From: an uncultured Rubritalea sp.
GTDB lineage: Bacteria > Verrucomicrobiota > Verrucomicrobiia > Verrucomicrobiales > Akkermansiaceae
DNA length: 64,000 nucleotides
Direction: 5' to 3'
NCBI GenBank assembly: GCA_937923145.1
Contig: CALAJT010000022.1
Coordinates: 85,772 to 149,771 of the forward strand
Shown here piece by piece: positions 1 through 9,623 of this stretch. Below the pieces are notes generated by a model that was not told the origin of the DNA, did not search any database, and was given only the letters and a program-made list of their open reading frames with translations. Each line of letters begins with the position of its first letter. Within the stretch, counting starts at the first letter, position 1. The position numbers and the translations under genes were made by a program.

Positions 1-303
1 CGCACTATCATTCAGGGACTGATCGACAAGGAAGCTGGCAAGAGATTCCGCATCGCTAGAAGTGAGCCTTATGCAGGTCATCAAAAACTCATCGAAGAAG
101 TCACTATAGGAGAAGATCCACTCGCATCCATCATGATCGATGACGGAGAGACTGGAGACGAAGCTGAGGCAGTGGGAGTTACTGCTGACACTACAGACCG
201 CCCAGCGGATGTCCCCAAACCAAGTATAGATCCCGAGGCAGATAGCCGAGGATCACAACAGACACCAACACTGGGAGAGGATGAACAACCCAGCTCTCCT
301 TAA
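1..303 (+). CDS. 3' end of an unidentified gene (partial)
   Basis: Frame 1 is open from the window edge to TAA at 301-303, giving the last 100 codons of a protein that begins outside the window. The first 45 residues look folded and charged. The remainder is an acidic, Pro/Thr/Asp-rich low-complexity tail, probably disordered. It ends 45 bases before the ribonuclease G gene on the same strand, so the two may be cotranscribed. In other bacteria rng often follows radical-SAM TIGR03960/TIGR03936-type genes, but the visible tail is not enough to assign this fragment to them. Function unknown. Confidence 0.6.
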   Translation, partial: RTIIQGLIDKEAGKRFRIARSEPYAGHQKLIEEVTIGEDPLASIMIDDGETGDEAEAVGVTADTTDRPADVPKPSIDPEADSRGSQQTPTLGEDEQPSSP

Positions 304-348
304 CAATTTTACCAACAAATAAATTTAACCAACAATTCAATTAATATT

Positions 349-1941
349 ATGATCAAGAAAATCAAAAAAGCCTTCGGGCTTGTAGCAGGCGATCCCGACC
401 CGAGCAAGGGTGTGACGCTTGTAATCAACGCGGAAAAGCTAGAACGCCGTGTAGCTCTCCTAGAAGATAACAGTCTCGAAGAATACAACGTAGAACGCGA
501 AGGCGAAGCCAACATTGTAGGCGGTATTTTCAAAGGAACTGTCAAAAATATCGAGCAAGGTCTTAAGGCTATGTTCGTAGACATTGGCATGGATAAGAAC
601 GCCTTCCTCCATTTCTGGGATGCTATCCCTGCTGCCCTTGACGGTGGACTTGAGGAAATTAAACGTGATGGTAAGCCTAAGAAGAAGCAGAAGAAAATTA
701 CTTCTAAAGACATCCCTTCTATATACCCTATCGGCTCTGAAATTCTAATCCAAGTCTCTAAGGGACCTATCGGAAATAAAGGCCCTCGTGTAACTACTAA
801 CATTTCACTAGCTGGTCGCTATCTCGTGCTGATGCCATTCTCAGAACAGTTCGGCATTTCACGTAAGATTGATGATCCTAAAGAACGCACTAGACTCCGC
901 AGAATAATGCAGAAACTCCAAGTGCCAGATGGCATGGGCATCATTATGCGCACAGTCTCCATCGGTCAGAGAGCACGACATTTCGTTCGTGATTTAGCTA
1001 TGCTGTTAGAACAGTGGGATGCTATTGAGACCAAACGTGACGCTAAGCCAGCGCCAGTAATCGCATTCCAAGAACCAGGACTTATTGAAAGAACTGCCAG
1101 AGACTTCCTAACTGACGAAGTAGACCAGGTGATCTGTGATGATCTCGAAACTACTGAGTTCATGCGTGAAGTTGCTGGTAAAATTTCCCGTAGAGCGAAG
1201 CGCCGTATCGTGCACCTTCCTTCGAAACAGTCTATCTTTGAGAAAATCGGCATCCAACGCCATATCGACGAAGCATTCCACCGTCAAGTATGGCTTCCAT
1301 GTGGAGGTTACCTAGTGATCGATGAGACAGAAGCTCTGATCGCTATTGATGTAAACACAGGCCGTAATAAAGGTTCGAAAGACGTCGAGAAAATGATCGC
1401 TGAGACTAACCTCGAAGCGGCAGAGGAAGTCGCTAGACAGTTGCGTCTCAGAAATATAGGTGGCTTGGTCGTAGTTGACTTTATCGACATGCGTCACCGC
1501 CGTGATCAGCAGGCAGTATTCAGAGCGATGAAGGAACGCCTCAAGCGTGACAAAGCGAAGACTCAAGTCATGCAGATCTCACCGATCGGTCTGATGGAGA
1601 TGACGCGTCAGCGACTTAATGAATCACTCCGCGACACCATGTATGAGCCGTGCCCATACTGCCAGGGTAAAGCTCGCGTTAAAACTACGATGACTATGTC
1701 AGTAGAGATTCAACGTAGACTTAATACAGTGATCCAGAAGAATCAAGATGACTTCGGAGATCTTATCGTGATGGTAAATCCTGAGGTTCTTAACCGCTTT
1801 AAGAAGGAAGATTCTAAGATACTCATGGATCTAGAGCGTAGCCATAACGGACGCCTCATCTTCCGCACAGACGCATCATTCCACCGCGAGCACTTTGCTA
1901 TTATTGATGCTGAGACAGAGAAGACCATCGTTCAGGTATAA
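349..1941 (+). CDS. rng: Ribonuclease G/E family endoribonuclease
   Basis: This is a 530-residue single-strand-specific endoribonuclease of the RNase E/G family, which processes rRNA and mRNA in the cytoplasm. An S1-type RNA-binding segment lies near residues 50-140 (FVDIGMDKNAFLHF). The catalytic magnesium site is the IDVNTGR motif near residue 330, with a following D in VVDFIDM. The zinc-link cysteines appear as CPYCQGKA near residue 435. The length fits RNase G or the catalytic half of RNase E; the long C-terminal degradosome scaffold of E. coli RNase E is absent. It starts at ATG 349 and is followed 12 bases later by a small membrane protein gene. The family assignment is firm; RNase G rather than a short RNase E is inferred from length. 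Confidence 0.95.
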   Translation: MIKKIKKAFGLVAGDPDPSKGVTLVINAEKLERRVALLEDNSLEEYNVEREGEANIVGGIFKGTVKNIEQGLKAMFVDIGMDKNAFLHFWDAIPAALDGGLEEIKRDGKPKKKQKKITSKDIPSIYPIGSEILIQVSKGPIGNKGPRVTTNISLAGRYLVLMPFSEQFGISRKIDDPKERTRLRRIMQKLQVPDGMGIIMRTVSIGQRARHFVRDLAMLLEQWDAIETKRDAKPAPVIAFQEPGLIERTARDFLTDEVDQVICDDLETTEFMREVAGKISRRAKRRIVHLPSKQSIFEKIGIQRHIDEAFHRQVWLPCGGYLVIDETEALIAIDVNTGRNKGSKDVEKMIAETNLEAAEEVARQLRLRNIGGLVVVDFIDMRHRRDQQAVFRAMKERLKRDKAKTQVMQISPIGLMEMTRQRLNESLRDTMYEPCPYCQGKARVKTTMTMSVEIQRRLNTVIQKNQDDFGDLIVMVNPEVLNRFKKEDSKILMDLERSHNGRLIFRTDASFHREHFAIIDAETEKTIVQV

Positions 1942-1953
1942 TAGAAGTATACA

Positions 1954-2388
1954 ATGAGTAACAAAAAAACATACGAAGCTGAAGTGGAAGTCGTCTCTTC
2001 TAAAAAGAGCGAAAAGCAGAAGCCGGCTAAACCGGCTAAACCAGCCCAGAAAGCTCAGCAGCCAGACAATCCATTTGCGGCATTCGGGGCTGGAGGAATG
2101 AATGGCATGCCTGACCTTTCCGCGCTCTTTGGTAAAGATGGAATGCCTGATCTCTCGAAGATTCCTGGTATTCCATTCAAGCAGCGTATGATGTTTAAGT
2201 TTATGGGGCTGATCAACAGCCCCAAACTCCGCTTTCTAAGAAGTAAATGGAGCATCCCTATATGGGGAGTCATAGCCATTCTAGCTGTAGGTCTCATCCT
2301 CACTGCCGGGCTGGTATTTCTAGTCTTTAAGCTCCTCAAAGCCCTACTAACACCTTACTTCAATCTTTTCAAAAAGAAGCCGCACTAA
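1954..2388 (+). CDS. Small membrane-anchored protein of unknown function
   Basis: This 144-residue protein belongs to no family I recognise. It opens with a Lys/Pro/Ala-rich disordered stretch (KPAKPAKPAQKAQQP, residues 21-35). Next come two near-repeats, GMPDLSALFGKDGMPDLSKIPG (split here between residues 50 and 72). One strong hydrophobic segment at about residues 100-127 (IWGVIAILAVGLILTAGLVF) is probably membrane-spanning, and the C-terminus is basic. It lies 12 bases after rng on the same strand, so it is likely cotranscribed. It might tether an RNA-processing partner to the membrane, but that is speculation from position alone. Confidence 0.7.
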   Translation: MSNKKTYEAEVEVVSSKKSEKQKPAKPAKPAQKAQQPDNPFAAFGAGGMNGMPDLSALFGKDGMPDLSKIPGIPFKQRMMFKFMGLINSPKLRFLRSKWSIPIWGVIAILAVGLILTAGLVFLVFKLLKALLTPYFNLFKKKPH

Positions 2389-2514
2389 TCAATAGCCTAG
2401 AAATCAGAAAAATGTCTGAATTCTGGCTCTTAAAACTTGCACAGTCAGTCCCCTGCTCATAGGCTTCGCACGCGACGCAGAGGATTCATTCTGCAAGCTA
2501 ACTACTTTCTTATT

Positions 2515-3693
2515 ATGGGGGACTCACATACTTCTAAACCAGCAATTCTAGCGCTCGAAGACGGCCGCACATTCCACGGAGATTCATTTGGTCACACTGG
2601 TACATCCACTGGCGAAATCTGTTTTAATACGTCGATGACCGGCTATCAGGAAATCATCACTGACCCATCTTACCGTGGTCAAATCGTGACGATGACTTAC
2701 CCACTGATCGGTAACTATGGTGTGAATCCAGAAGACGCCGAATCATCACAACCTCATGTTCGCGGACTAGTGATTGGCGAGCTTTCACCAGTGGCCTCTA
2801 ATTTCCGCTCACGTCAGACACTCGCTGAGTATTTTGCTGAGCATAAGATTATTGGCATAGAGGAAATTGATACCAGAGCACTCACTAAGCACCTAAGAAC
2901 AGCTGGATCCATGCGCTCATGCCTTACTACTGAGCTATCTGAAGAAGAGGCTATCCAAGCGGCTAAAGATTCCACACCTATGGCTGGATCTGATTTCGTA
3001 AAGGAAGTCTCTACTGAAAAAACTTACCAATGGGGCGAAGACGGAGAAGAAACTCGTCTCTGGGATATACCAAGTGTTTCTGCAGAACGCGAAGGCTACT
3101 ATCATGAACTTCCACCAGTGAAGTATAACATCGTAGCTTACGACTTTGGTATCAAATATAATATCCTCCGCTCCATGCGTCAGGAAGGATTCGGTATCAC
3201 TGTCGTAAACTCCCGCACTACTGCAGAGGAGATTCTTGCACTTAAGCCAGATGGAGTATTCCTATCAAACGGCCCTGGAGATCCAGCTGCACTTGACTAC
3301 ATCCATGCTGAGGTAAAGAAGCTTCTCGGCAAGACTCCTATGTTCGGAATTTGCTTAGGTCACCAGATTTTGACCCACGCATTCGGCGGCACTACTTATA
3401 AACTTAAGTTCGGTCACCGCGGGGGTAATCAACCAGTGCAAGACCTCCGTGAGGGAATGAACGGTAAGGTTTCTATCACTGCTCAGAACCATGGCTTCGC
3501 TACAGACCCTGACTCCATCTCAGACGATGTGGAGATCACTCATATCAATCTTAACGATCAAACAATCGAAGGATTCCGCCATAAGAAATTCCCTGCATTC
3601 TCAGTGCAGTATCACCCAGAGGCAGCACCTGGACCAAATGACGCGAAGTATTTCTTCGAAGAATTCGGAGCTTTGATCGAAGCGAATAAGTAA
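2515..3693 (+). CDS. carA: Carbamoyl-phosphate synthase small (glutaminase) subunit
   Basis: CarA releases ammonia from glutamine for carbamoyl phosphate, which feeds pyrimidine and arginine synthesis. The N-terminal CPSase small-chain domain begins ALEDGRTFHGDSFG and contains the FNTSMTGYQE signature. The class I glutamine amidotransferase half carries the nucleophile in GICLGHQI and the His/Glu pair in QYHPEAAPGP. The frame is open from 2437, but the extra 26 residues (HSQSPAHRLRTRR...) do not resemble the family. ATG 2515 gives a normal 392 residues, so it was chosen. The large subunit carB is not in the window. purA follows 28 bases downstream, placing pyrimidine and purine genes side by side. 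Confidence 0.94.
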   Translation: MGDSHTSKPAILALEDGRTFHGDSFGHTGTSTGEICFNTSMTGYQEIITDPSYRGQIVTMTYPLIGNYGVNPEDAESSQPHVRGLVIGELSPVASNFRSRQTLAEYFAEHKIIGIEEIDTRALTKHLRTAGSMRSCLTTELSEEEAIQAAKDSTPMAGSDFVKEVSTEKTYQWGEDGEETRLWDIPSVSAEREGYYHELPPVKYNIVAYDFGIKYNILRSMRQEGFGITVVNSRTTAEEILALKPDGVFLSNGPGDPAALDYIHAEVKKLLGKTPMFGICLGHQILTHAFGGTTYKLKFGHRGGNQPVQDLREGMNGKVSITAQNHGFATDPDSISDDVEITHINLNDQTIEGFRHKKFPAFSVQYHPEAAPGPNDAKYFFEEFGALIEANK

Positions 3694-3703
3694 CCAATTT
3701 TAG

Positions 3704-4993
<1,290 letters not shown>

Positions 4994-5097
4994 GTTGGTA
5001 AATTTTTAGGTAAGAGGACTAAACCCAATTAATTAGAAAGCTTTTCTTAAATATAAGGATTGTTAAATGACAATTGTTCACCAATACTTGGATAGCA

Positions 5098-5790
5098 ATG
5101 GAAGATAACAACAGCGAATCAGCTACTGAGCAATCTATAGACGATGAGTACTTTGCGAGTTTGACTAAATCACAAGCGCGCGAAATAGCTTTTGCCAATA
5201 CCTTAGCTTGTGAACCTCCAAGCTGCCCTGAGTGCAACAAAAAAGCAGCAGATCGCAATGTTATAAAATGCACTTATTGTGGTTTTTATTATGGTTATTT
5301 AGAGAAAATTTTCCCTAAAGATTTACCTACACTAGATAGGTTAAATGATTTCAGTAAACAGCTAACAAATAGCGAGAAAAAATCGTTAGGGAAATCGCTC
5401 AAGAAACTTAGAAAAAAATACCCACAAGTTGTAGTGAAATTAGTCACACTTCCACTACAAGCAGATATTCAGATTCAGCAAATGGCCCTATGGATGCTAA
5501 ATGAATGTCCCCAACCAGATCATGAAGATGATGCTGATAGACTGTGGACCATCCTACTCCTGATTGACACAAATTCTAAGACTAGTTGTTATGCAAATGG
5601 CTATAAGATAGAAGTATTCTGGACACATGATACCTGTGCAGACTCCATCACTAGTATTAACTATAATCTAAGGAAGAAATCAGTTTATGAAACTCTAAAA
5701 GAGTCGCTTGAGGTAATATTCGTAAATTTAGATCACTCTAAAAAAATGGTTCGTAAGCAATATCGTAAATTTAAGAACAAAATCTATTAA
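5098..5790 (+). CDS. Unknown protein with N-terminal zinc ribbon
   Basis: The product is about 230 residues and no family is recognised. A four-cysteine zinc ribbon (CPECNKKAADRNVIKCTYCG) sits near residues 42-61 after an acidic N-terminus. The rest is a charged alpha-helical-looking region ending in a basic tail (MVRKQYRKFKNKIY). The frame could begin at TTG 5074, but ATG 5098 was preferred because it is the first ATG in frame. A 13-codon mini-ORF from ATG 5067 overlaps the start and would compete for initiation; its role is unknown. The stop overlaps the next gene by one base (TAATG), which points to translational coupling. Confidence 0.65.
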   Translation: MEDNNSESATEQSIDDEYFASLTKSQAREIAFANTLACEPPSCPECNKKAADRNVIKCTYCGFYYGYLEKIFPKDLPTLDRLNDFSKQLTNSEKKSLGKSLKKLRKKYPQVVVKLVTLPLQADIQIQQMALWMLNECPQPDHEDDADRLWTILLLIDTNSKTSCYANGYKIEVFWTHDTCADSITSINYNLRKKSVYETLKESLEVIFVNLDHSKKMVRKQYRKFKNKIY

Positions 5791-6620
5791 TGAATTATCT
5801 GTATAAGCTCATCGCAATAACTTACTTTCTCGCACTCTCCATCTCTGCACAGGATGATAGTGAGGTTAAAGATGTGAGCCTATCAGCCACAGCTGAGGAA
5901 AAAGAACAGTCACCAGAGCCAGATGAAATAATTGATCCAGTTACAAACCCCGATCAGGAAAACACTATAGTAGTGCAACCTAGCATATTTGACGAAAGAG
6001 AGATTCTTTCTATAGATCAAGTAGCCAAGATTAAAGAAGTGCAAAAAGGATTTTATGATAATCACAAGTGTATAGTGAGCTATGGTTTTTACGATGGTCA
6101 TTTAGTAGATATAGCTGTCCGCCAAGATTGGAAGAACATGGTAGCCAAGGATGTAGATAGAGAGTTCCATATGTTTCTAAACATCGGAGTATTCAGCAAA
6201 GGTAGTAATATAGAAATTGATTATCGTTACCCTCCAGCACTTAAAAACCCCCAAGAAATTGATACTATTTTAATTAACCTTAAGAGAGATCTCCAATCAG
6301 AGAATGGACTAGATGCTCTCTTAGAGAGATCTTATGAATCAGTAAATGATGAGCTGGGCTACCTAAGAAATAAGCCCTTATATGAATCAAATATACAGGA
6401 TAAAACTAATGCCTTTGAGGCTGATCAATTAAAATTATATTTGATAAAAATTCTTAAAGTAATCAGCTTAATACTTATTCCTATTATTGCACTCTTGATC
6501 ATTTGGTATTTTATAGCTAAACTAAATAATAGCAGGTCATATAGCTTTCCAGAAGTCGAACATTTACCACGCTTTGGTGCAAAATATTCAGCTACAAGTA
6601 TCGCAAAAATCAGAAAATAA
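5790..6620 (+). CDS. Exported, membrane-anchored protein, possibly TPM domain
   Basis: This 276-residue protein has an N-terminal signal peptide (YKLIAITYFLALSISAQ) and an acidic linker. A globular domain spans about residues 70-190, and one transmembrane segment lies near residues 217-243 (VISLILIPIIALLIIWYFIA). Secretion signal, alpha/beta domain of about 120 residues, then a C-terminal membrane helix is the layout of TPM-domain (Psb32/MOLO1-like) proteins. Local patterns such as VDREFHMFLNIGV fit that family loosely. This is an inference, not a firm match. It is coupled to the zinc-ribbon gene by a one-base overlap and followed 4 bases later by another exported-protein gene. Confidence 0.65.
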   Translation: MNYLYKLIAITYFLALSISAQDDSEVKDVSLSATAEEKEQSPEPDEIIDPVTNPDQENTIVVQPSIFDEREILSIDQVAKIKEVQKGFYDNHKCIVSYGFYDGHLVDIAVRQDWKNMVAKDVDREFHMFLNIGVFSKGSNIEIDYRYPPALKNPQEIDTILINLKRDLQSENGLDALLERSYESVNDELGYLRNKPLYESNIQDKTNAFEADQLKLYLIKILKVISLILIPIIALLIIWYFIAKLNNSRSYSFPEVEHLPRFGAKYSATSIAKIRK

Positions 6621-6624
6621 CATC

Positions 6625-7359
6625 ATGAAACTAAATACAATAATTCACCAAATACTGGTAATCATTCCCCTGCTTACGCTCAATAGCATGGCAGAAGAAT
6701 CTACTTCTCAGAAGCAGGATGATATTTTAATAAAAGGAAATACTTGGCACTATGATGTCTCGCTCACTATCCCCAATGGAGTTGACTTCGCTCCAGAGTT
6801 TAAAATTCCAGGTGAAAGCACGAACCAAGGCACAGTCTATAAGTATAAAGAGCGCCAGCAGAGTATAGGTACTGATAAGATCGAGGAAATCGACTTTGAA
6901 CTCACTAAAGTAAACATTTACATTAGCGATACACTACGTAAGCAACAATTACTTACTATGGAAGATGGGGCTCTACTTTATTACGGCACATACAATCTTG
7001 ACCCCAACCAACCAGAGAAGAAAGAAGGATTCATCACTAAAGCACCCATCCCGCTTCATAGTGAGAAATTACAGGTTGCTGAGAAGTGGCAATGGAAACA
7101 TGAGGAGATTCCACGCTTTCAGTTTAGAGTCATTTCTAAAGGCTCCGAAGTCACAGTTAAGGCTGGTAAGTTCAATGCAGATAAAATCAGAATGGAGCAA
7201 GTAGATAACTCTACTAACAAAGTACTCGTATCCAAAGAGATCTGGTTCACTAAGGGCATCGGCGTCATTAAAGAAATAGAGAAGCAATACATCCCAGAAG
7301 GTAAAGCAATTCTCAAAGTACTAGAACTTACAAAGCAAGGTATTGAACCAATAAAGTAA
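6625..7359 (+). CDS. Exported protein of unknown function
   Basis: About 244 residues from ATG 6625, which gives a clean signal peptide (MKLNTIIHQILVIIPLLTLN) cleaved after SMA. An upstream extension to 6574 would overlap the previous gene by 47 bases and hide the signal, so it was rejected. The mature part looks mostly beta-strand, and its end (EIWFTKGIGVIKEIEKQY) resembles periplasmic beta-rich proteins such as DUF3108-like or TapB-like sets. That resemblance is weak. It is the last gene of a three-gene same-strand group and is followed by a strong terminator. Confidence 0.6.
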   Translation: MKLNTIIHQILVIIPLLTLNSMAEESTSQKQDDILIKGNTWHYDVSLTIPNGVDFAPEFKIPGESTNQGTVYKYKERQQSIGTDKIEEIDFELTKVNIYISDTLRKQQLLTMEDGALLYYGTYNLDPNQPEKKEGFITKAPIPLHSEKLQVAEKWQWKHEEIPRFQFRVISKGSEVTVKAGKFNADKIRMEQVDNSTNKVLVSKEIWFTKGIGVIKEIEKQYIPEGKAILKVLELTKQGIEPIK

Positions 7360-7381
7360 TTCTCATCAAATATTTACAACG

Positions 7382-7416
7382 AAAAAGGCATCTTGTTTAC
7401 ACAAGATGCCTTTTTA
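7382..7416. terminator. Bidirectional Rho-independent terminator
   Basis: A perfect inverted repeat (AAAAAGGCATCTTG pairing with CAAGATGCCTTTTT) with a short TTTACA loop lies between two convergent genes. T runs follow in both directions, so it can end transcription of the exported-protein gene on + and the basic-protein gene on -. Confidence 0.9.
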
Positions 7417-7437
7417 TTAAATTGATACTGATAAAGA

Positions 7438-7707
7438 TTACTCTTCAGTCTTCGGCTTCTTAGCAGCAGCTTTCTTAGCTGGAGCTTTCTTAGCCGCTTT
7501 TTTGGCTGCTGTCTTTTTAGTAGCAGTCTTCTTAGCTGCAGCCTTTTTAGCTGGAGCTTTTTTAGCTGCTTTTTTAGCGGTAGCCTTAGGAGCAGCAGCT
7601 TTTTTCACTGATGCGCTTGATGCACTGCTAGCTGCTTTAGTTTTAAGGCGACGTAGATACTGCTTACGACGCTTCCTCTTGAGAATTTTGTTACTTTGTT
7701 GACCCAT
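7438..7707 (-). CDS. Histone H1-like Lys/Ala-rich basic protein
   Basis: This 89-residue protein is almost entirely Lys and Ala after residue 30. The N-terminus is strongly basic (NKILKRKRRKQYLRRLKTKA). The C-terminal two thirds contain the block KKAAKKAPAKKAAAKK twice, with shorter AKK variants between, like the tail of eukaryotic histone H1 and bacterial Hc1/AlgP-type proteins. Such proteins bind and condense DNA or RNA; that role here is inferred from composition. The opposite strand is also open (7502-7702) but encodes only the Ala/Leu-rich shadow of the repeats. It is convergent with the preceding exported-protein gene across a shared terminator. Confidence 0.8.
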   Translation of the reverse strand: MGQQSNKILKRKRRKQYLRRLKTKAASSASSASVKKAAAPKATAKKAAKKAPAKKAAAKKTATKKTAAKKAAKKAPAKKAAAKKPKTEE

Positions 7708-7781
7708 AATTGTGATGACTTGTTATTCCTAACTTACCTAATGATCAAGGTAAAAGTTTAAATATATGCGTGTGTTTCCTA

Positions 7782-9617
7782 TTATGCCTCAATCATGTAT
7801 TCACTACAGTCCTCAGCTAGCTCTAGAGCACAGTCAATGAGCGCTAGGTGGCTGTATGCTTGTGGGAAGTTACCTAAATGACGCTTTGTGTCAAAGTCGA
7901 GATCTTCTCCGTAGAGACCTTTTGGATTTGCATAGCTTAGCAGCTGCTCGAATCTCTCTCTCGCAAGTTTACGCTGACCAGTTCTAGCTAGGGCTTTGAC
8001 CATCCAAAATGAGCAGACTGTGAAAGCGCTGCTCGGCTCACCAAAGTCATCTTCATTGCGATATCGATACATCAGACCATCACGGCAGAGCTCTTTATCA
8101 CTTTGTTTCACCGTGGAGATAAATTTAGGATCCATAGGGTCTATAAACCCATACTCAGCCATGAGAAGATTAGATGAATCTAGATCATCGACCCCATATG
8201 ATTGAGTAAAACTCTGTTTTTCTTCATTCCAGCCATTAATAAGAATTGCTTCATGAATTTGGTCTCTAAGCGGAATGTATTCTGCAGCCCACTCTATCTT
8301 GCCGAGCATGTGCGCAATTTTAATAGCGCGATCAACGGCTACCCAGCAGAGTACTTTAGAGAAGACAAAGTGTTGCTCTTCTCCTCTGATTTCCCAGATT
8401 CCTTTATCTGGACTTTCCCATGTGGCTTCGACTGTTTTGATAATGGAGCGTACTCTTGTCCAGATACGGTCGAGTGATTCTGGAGTTCTGGTTCTTGCTT
8501 CTAGATCTTGATGGAGCACGTCCAGAAGAATACCGTAGATATCATGCTGCTTCTGATGGTAGGCTGCATTTCCGATCCGCACTGGATGCGAACCATGATA
8601 GCCAGATAGATGACTAAGCTCTTCCTCTGTAAGCATCTTTTCACCACGGATTCCATACATGATCTGCAAGGCATCGTCTTTAGTAGGAATAGTCTGCATG
8701 ACCCAGTCTATAAACCTTTCCGCCATGAGTGGATGGCCTATTCTGTGGAGCACTGAAACCGTCATTGACCCATCACGAATCCAGCAGAATCTATAATCCC
8801 AATTCCTCTCTTCGCCTATAGTCTCAGGGAGAGAAGTAGTGCCTGCTGCTAGAACAGCCCCTGTAGGTGAAAATTGGAGCATCTTCAGTGTGATCGCAGA
8901 ACGCAGGATCTGCTCACTGTAGCTATTACAGCGATGTGTGCGTGCAGACCAGAGTAGCCAATATGAGTGTGTGCGTTGCAGCATTAGCTCGACAGTGTCT
9001 GTATCTGGAGTCATTACCTTATCGTTATAGCTCAATAATAAATACTGAGTTTTCTCTAACGTGATAGGTTCAGCATTTAGAACCTTTTCAGGGTCTAAGT
9101 CAGTGTAGAGATAGCAAGATTCGTAGACTTCCCTGCCGTCATCCATGACTCCAACAGTAGTACTTTTGATCCTCGTTTTTTGAAAAATATGACTCTTTGT
9201 TTCAAATCTCCCATAGTCGAGTCTAGGATCGTGGTGAATGCGAGCCTTAGGTGTTCCTGAGATGAGTTTTAGAACCCGAATTATATCGCTCGATACATCA
9301 TGCTTAGCACCTGCTTTACCGTCCCAAGTGTAGCGTGCCATGAAGTCGATTACCTCGAAGACGCCATCGTCTCCTTCAAATCGTGTGACTAGTATACCCG
9401 TGTTTTTAAGGTATTCTTGATTTACTGCTTTACCATTCTCCATCGAGATGCCCATCTGCCCTCCCTTCTTCTCATCGAGAATAGAGGCGAAGATAGTGCC
9501 TGAGTCGAAGTCTGGCATGCACGAGTAGACGATAGATGCTTTGCTATCAATCAGAGCACAGGTGCGACCATTGCCGATCATGCCGTAATCGTAGTCGTTA
9601 GTATGTGAGGTATCCAT
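7782..9617 (-). CDS. Glycoside hydrolase family 15 (glucoamylase/trehalase type)
   Basis: The 611-residue product is a cytoplasmic GH15 enzyme with no signal peptide. The N-terminal beta domain starts with GNGRTCALIDSKASIVYSC. The (alpha/alpha)6 catalytic domain shows RNWDYRFCWIRDGSMTV, IMYGIRGEKML, GIWEIRGEEQHFVFSKV and the end block YGEDLDFDTKRHLGNFPQA. GH15 members hydrolyse alpha-glucosides such as starch-derived dextrins or, in some bacteria, trehalose. The gene begins 6 bases after the fused trehalose-phosphate synthase/phosphatase gene. Trehalose turnover is therefore the likely role, but a maltodextrin substrate cannot be excluded. Confidence 0.9.
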   Translation of the reverse strand: MDTSHTNDYDYGMIGNGRTCALIDSKASIVYSCMPDFDSGTIFASILDEKKGGQMGISMENGKAVNQEYLKNTGILVTRFEGDDGVFEVIDFMARYTWDGKAGAKHDVSSDIIRVLKLISGTPKARIHHDPRLDYGRFETKSHIFQKTRIKSTTVGVMDDGREVYESCYLYTDLDPEKVLNAEPITLEKTQYLLLSYNDKVMTPDTDTVELMLQRTHSYWLLWSARTHRCNSYSEQILRSAITLKMLQFSPTGAVLAAGTTSLPETIGEERNWDYRFCWIRDGSMTVSVLHRIGHPLMAERFIDWVMQTIPTKDDALQIMYGIRGEKMLTEEELSHLSGYHGSHPVRIGNAAYHQKQHDIYGILLDVLHQDLEARTRTPESLDRIWTRVRSIIKTVEATWESPDKGIWEIRGEEQHFVFSKVLCWVAVDRAIKIAHMLGKIEWAAEYIPLRDQIHEAILINGWNEEKQSFTQSYGVDDLDSSNLLMAEYGFIDPMDPKFISTVKQSDKELCRDGLMYRYRNEDDFGEPSSAFTVCSFWMVKALARTGQRKLARERFEQLLSYANPKGLYGEDLDFDTKRHLGNFPQAYSHLALIDCALELAEDCSEYMIEA

Positions 9618-9623
9618 TATATT

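Noticed and set aside
7502..7702. Open frame on + opposite the KAAKK protein
   Set aside because: It is a low-complexity Ala/Leu shadow created by the Lys/Ala codons of the real gene, with no start context.
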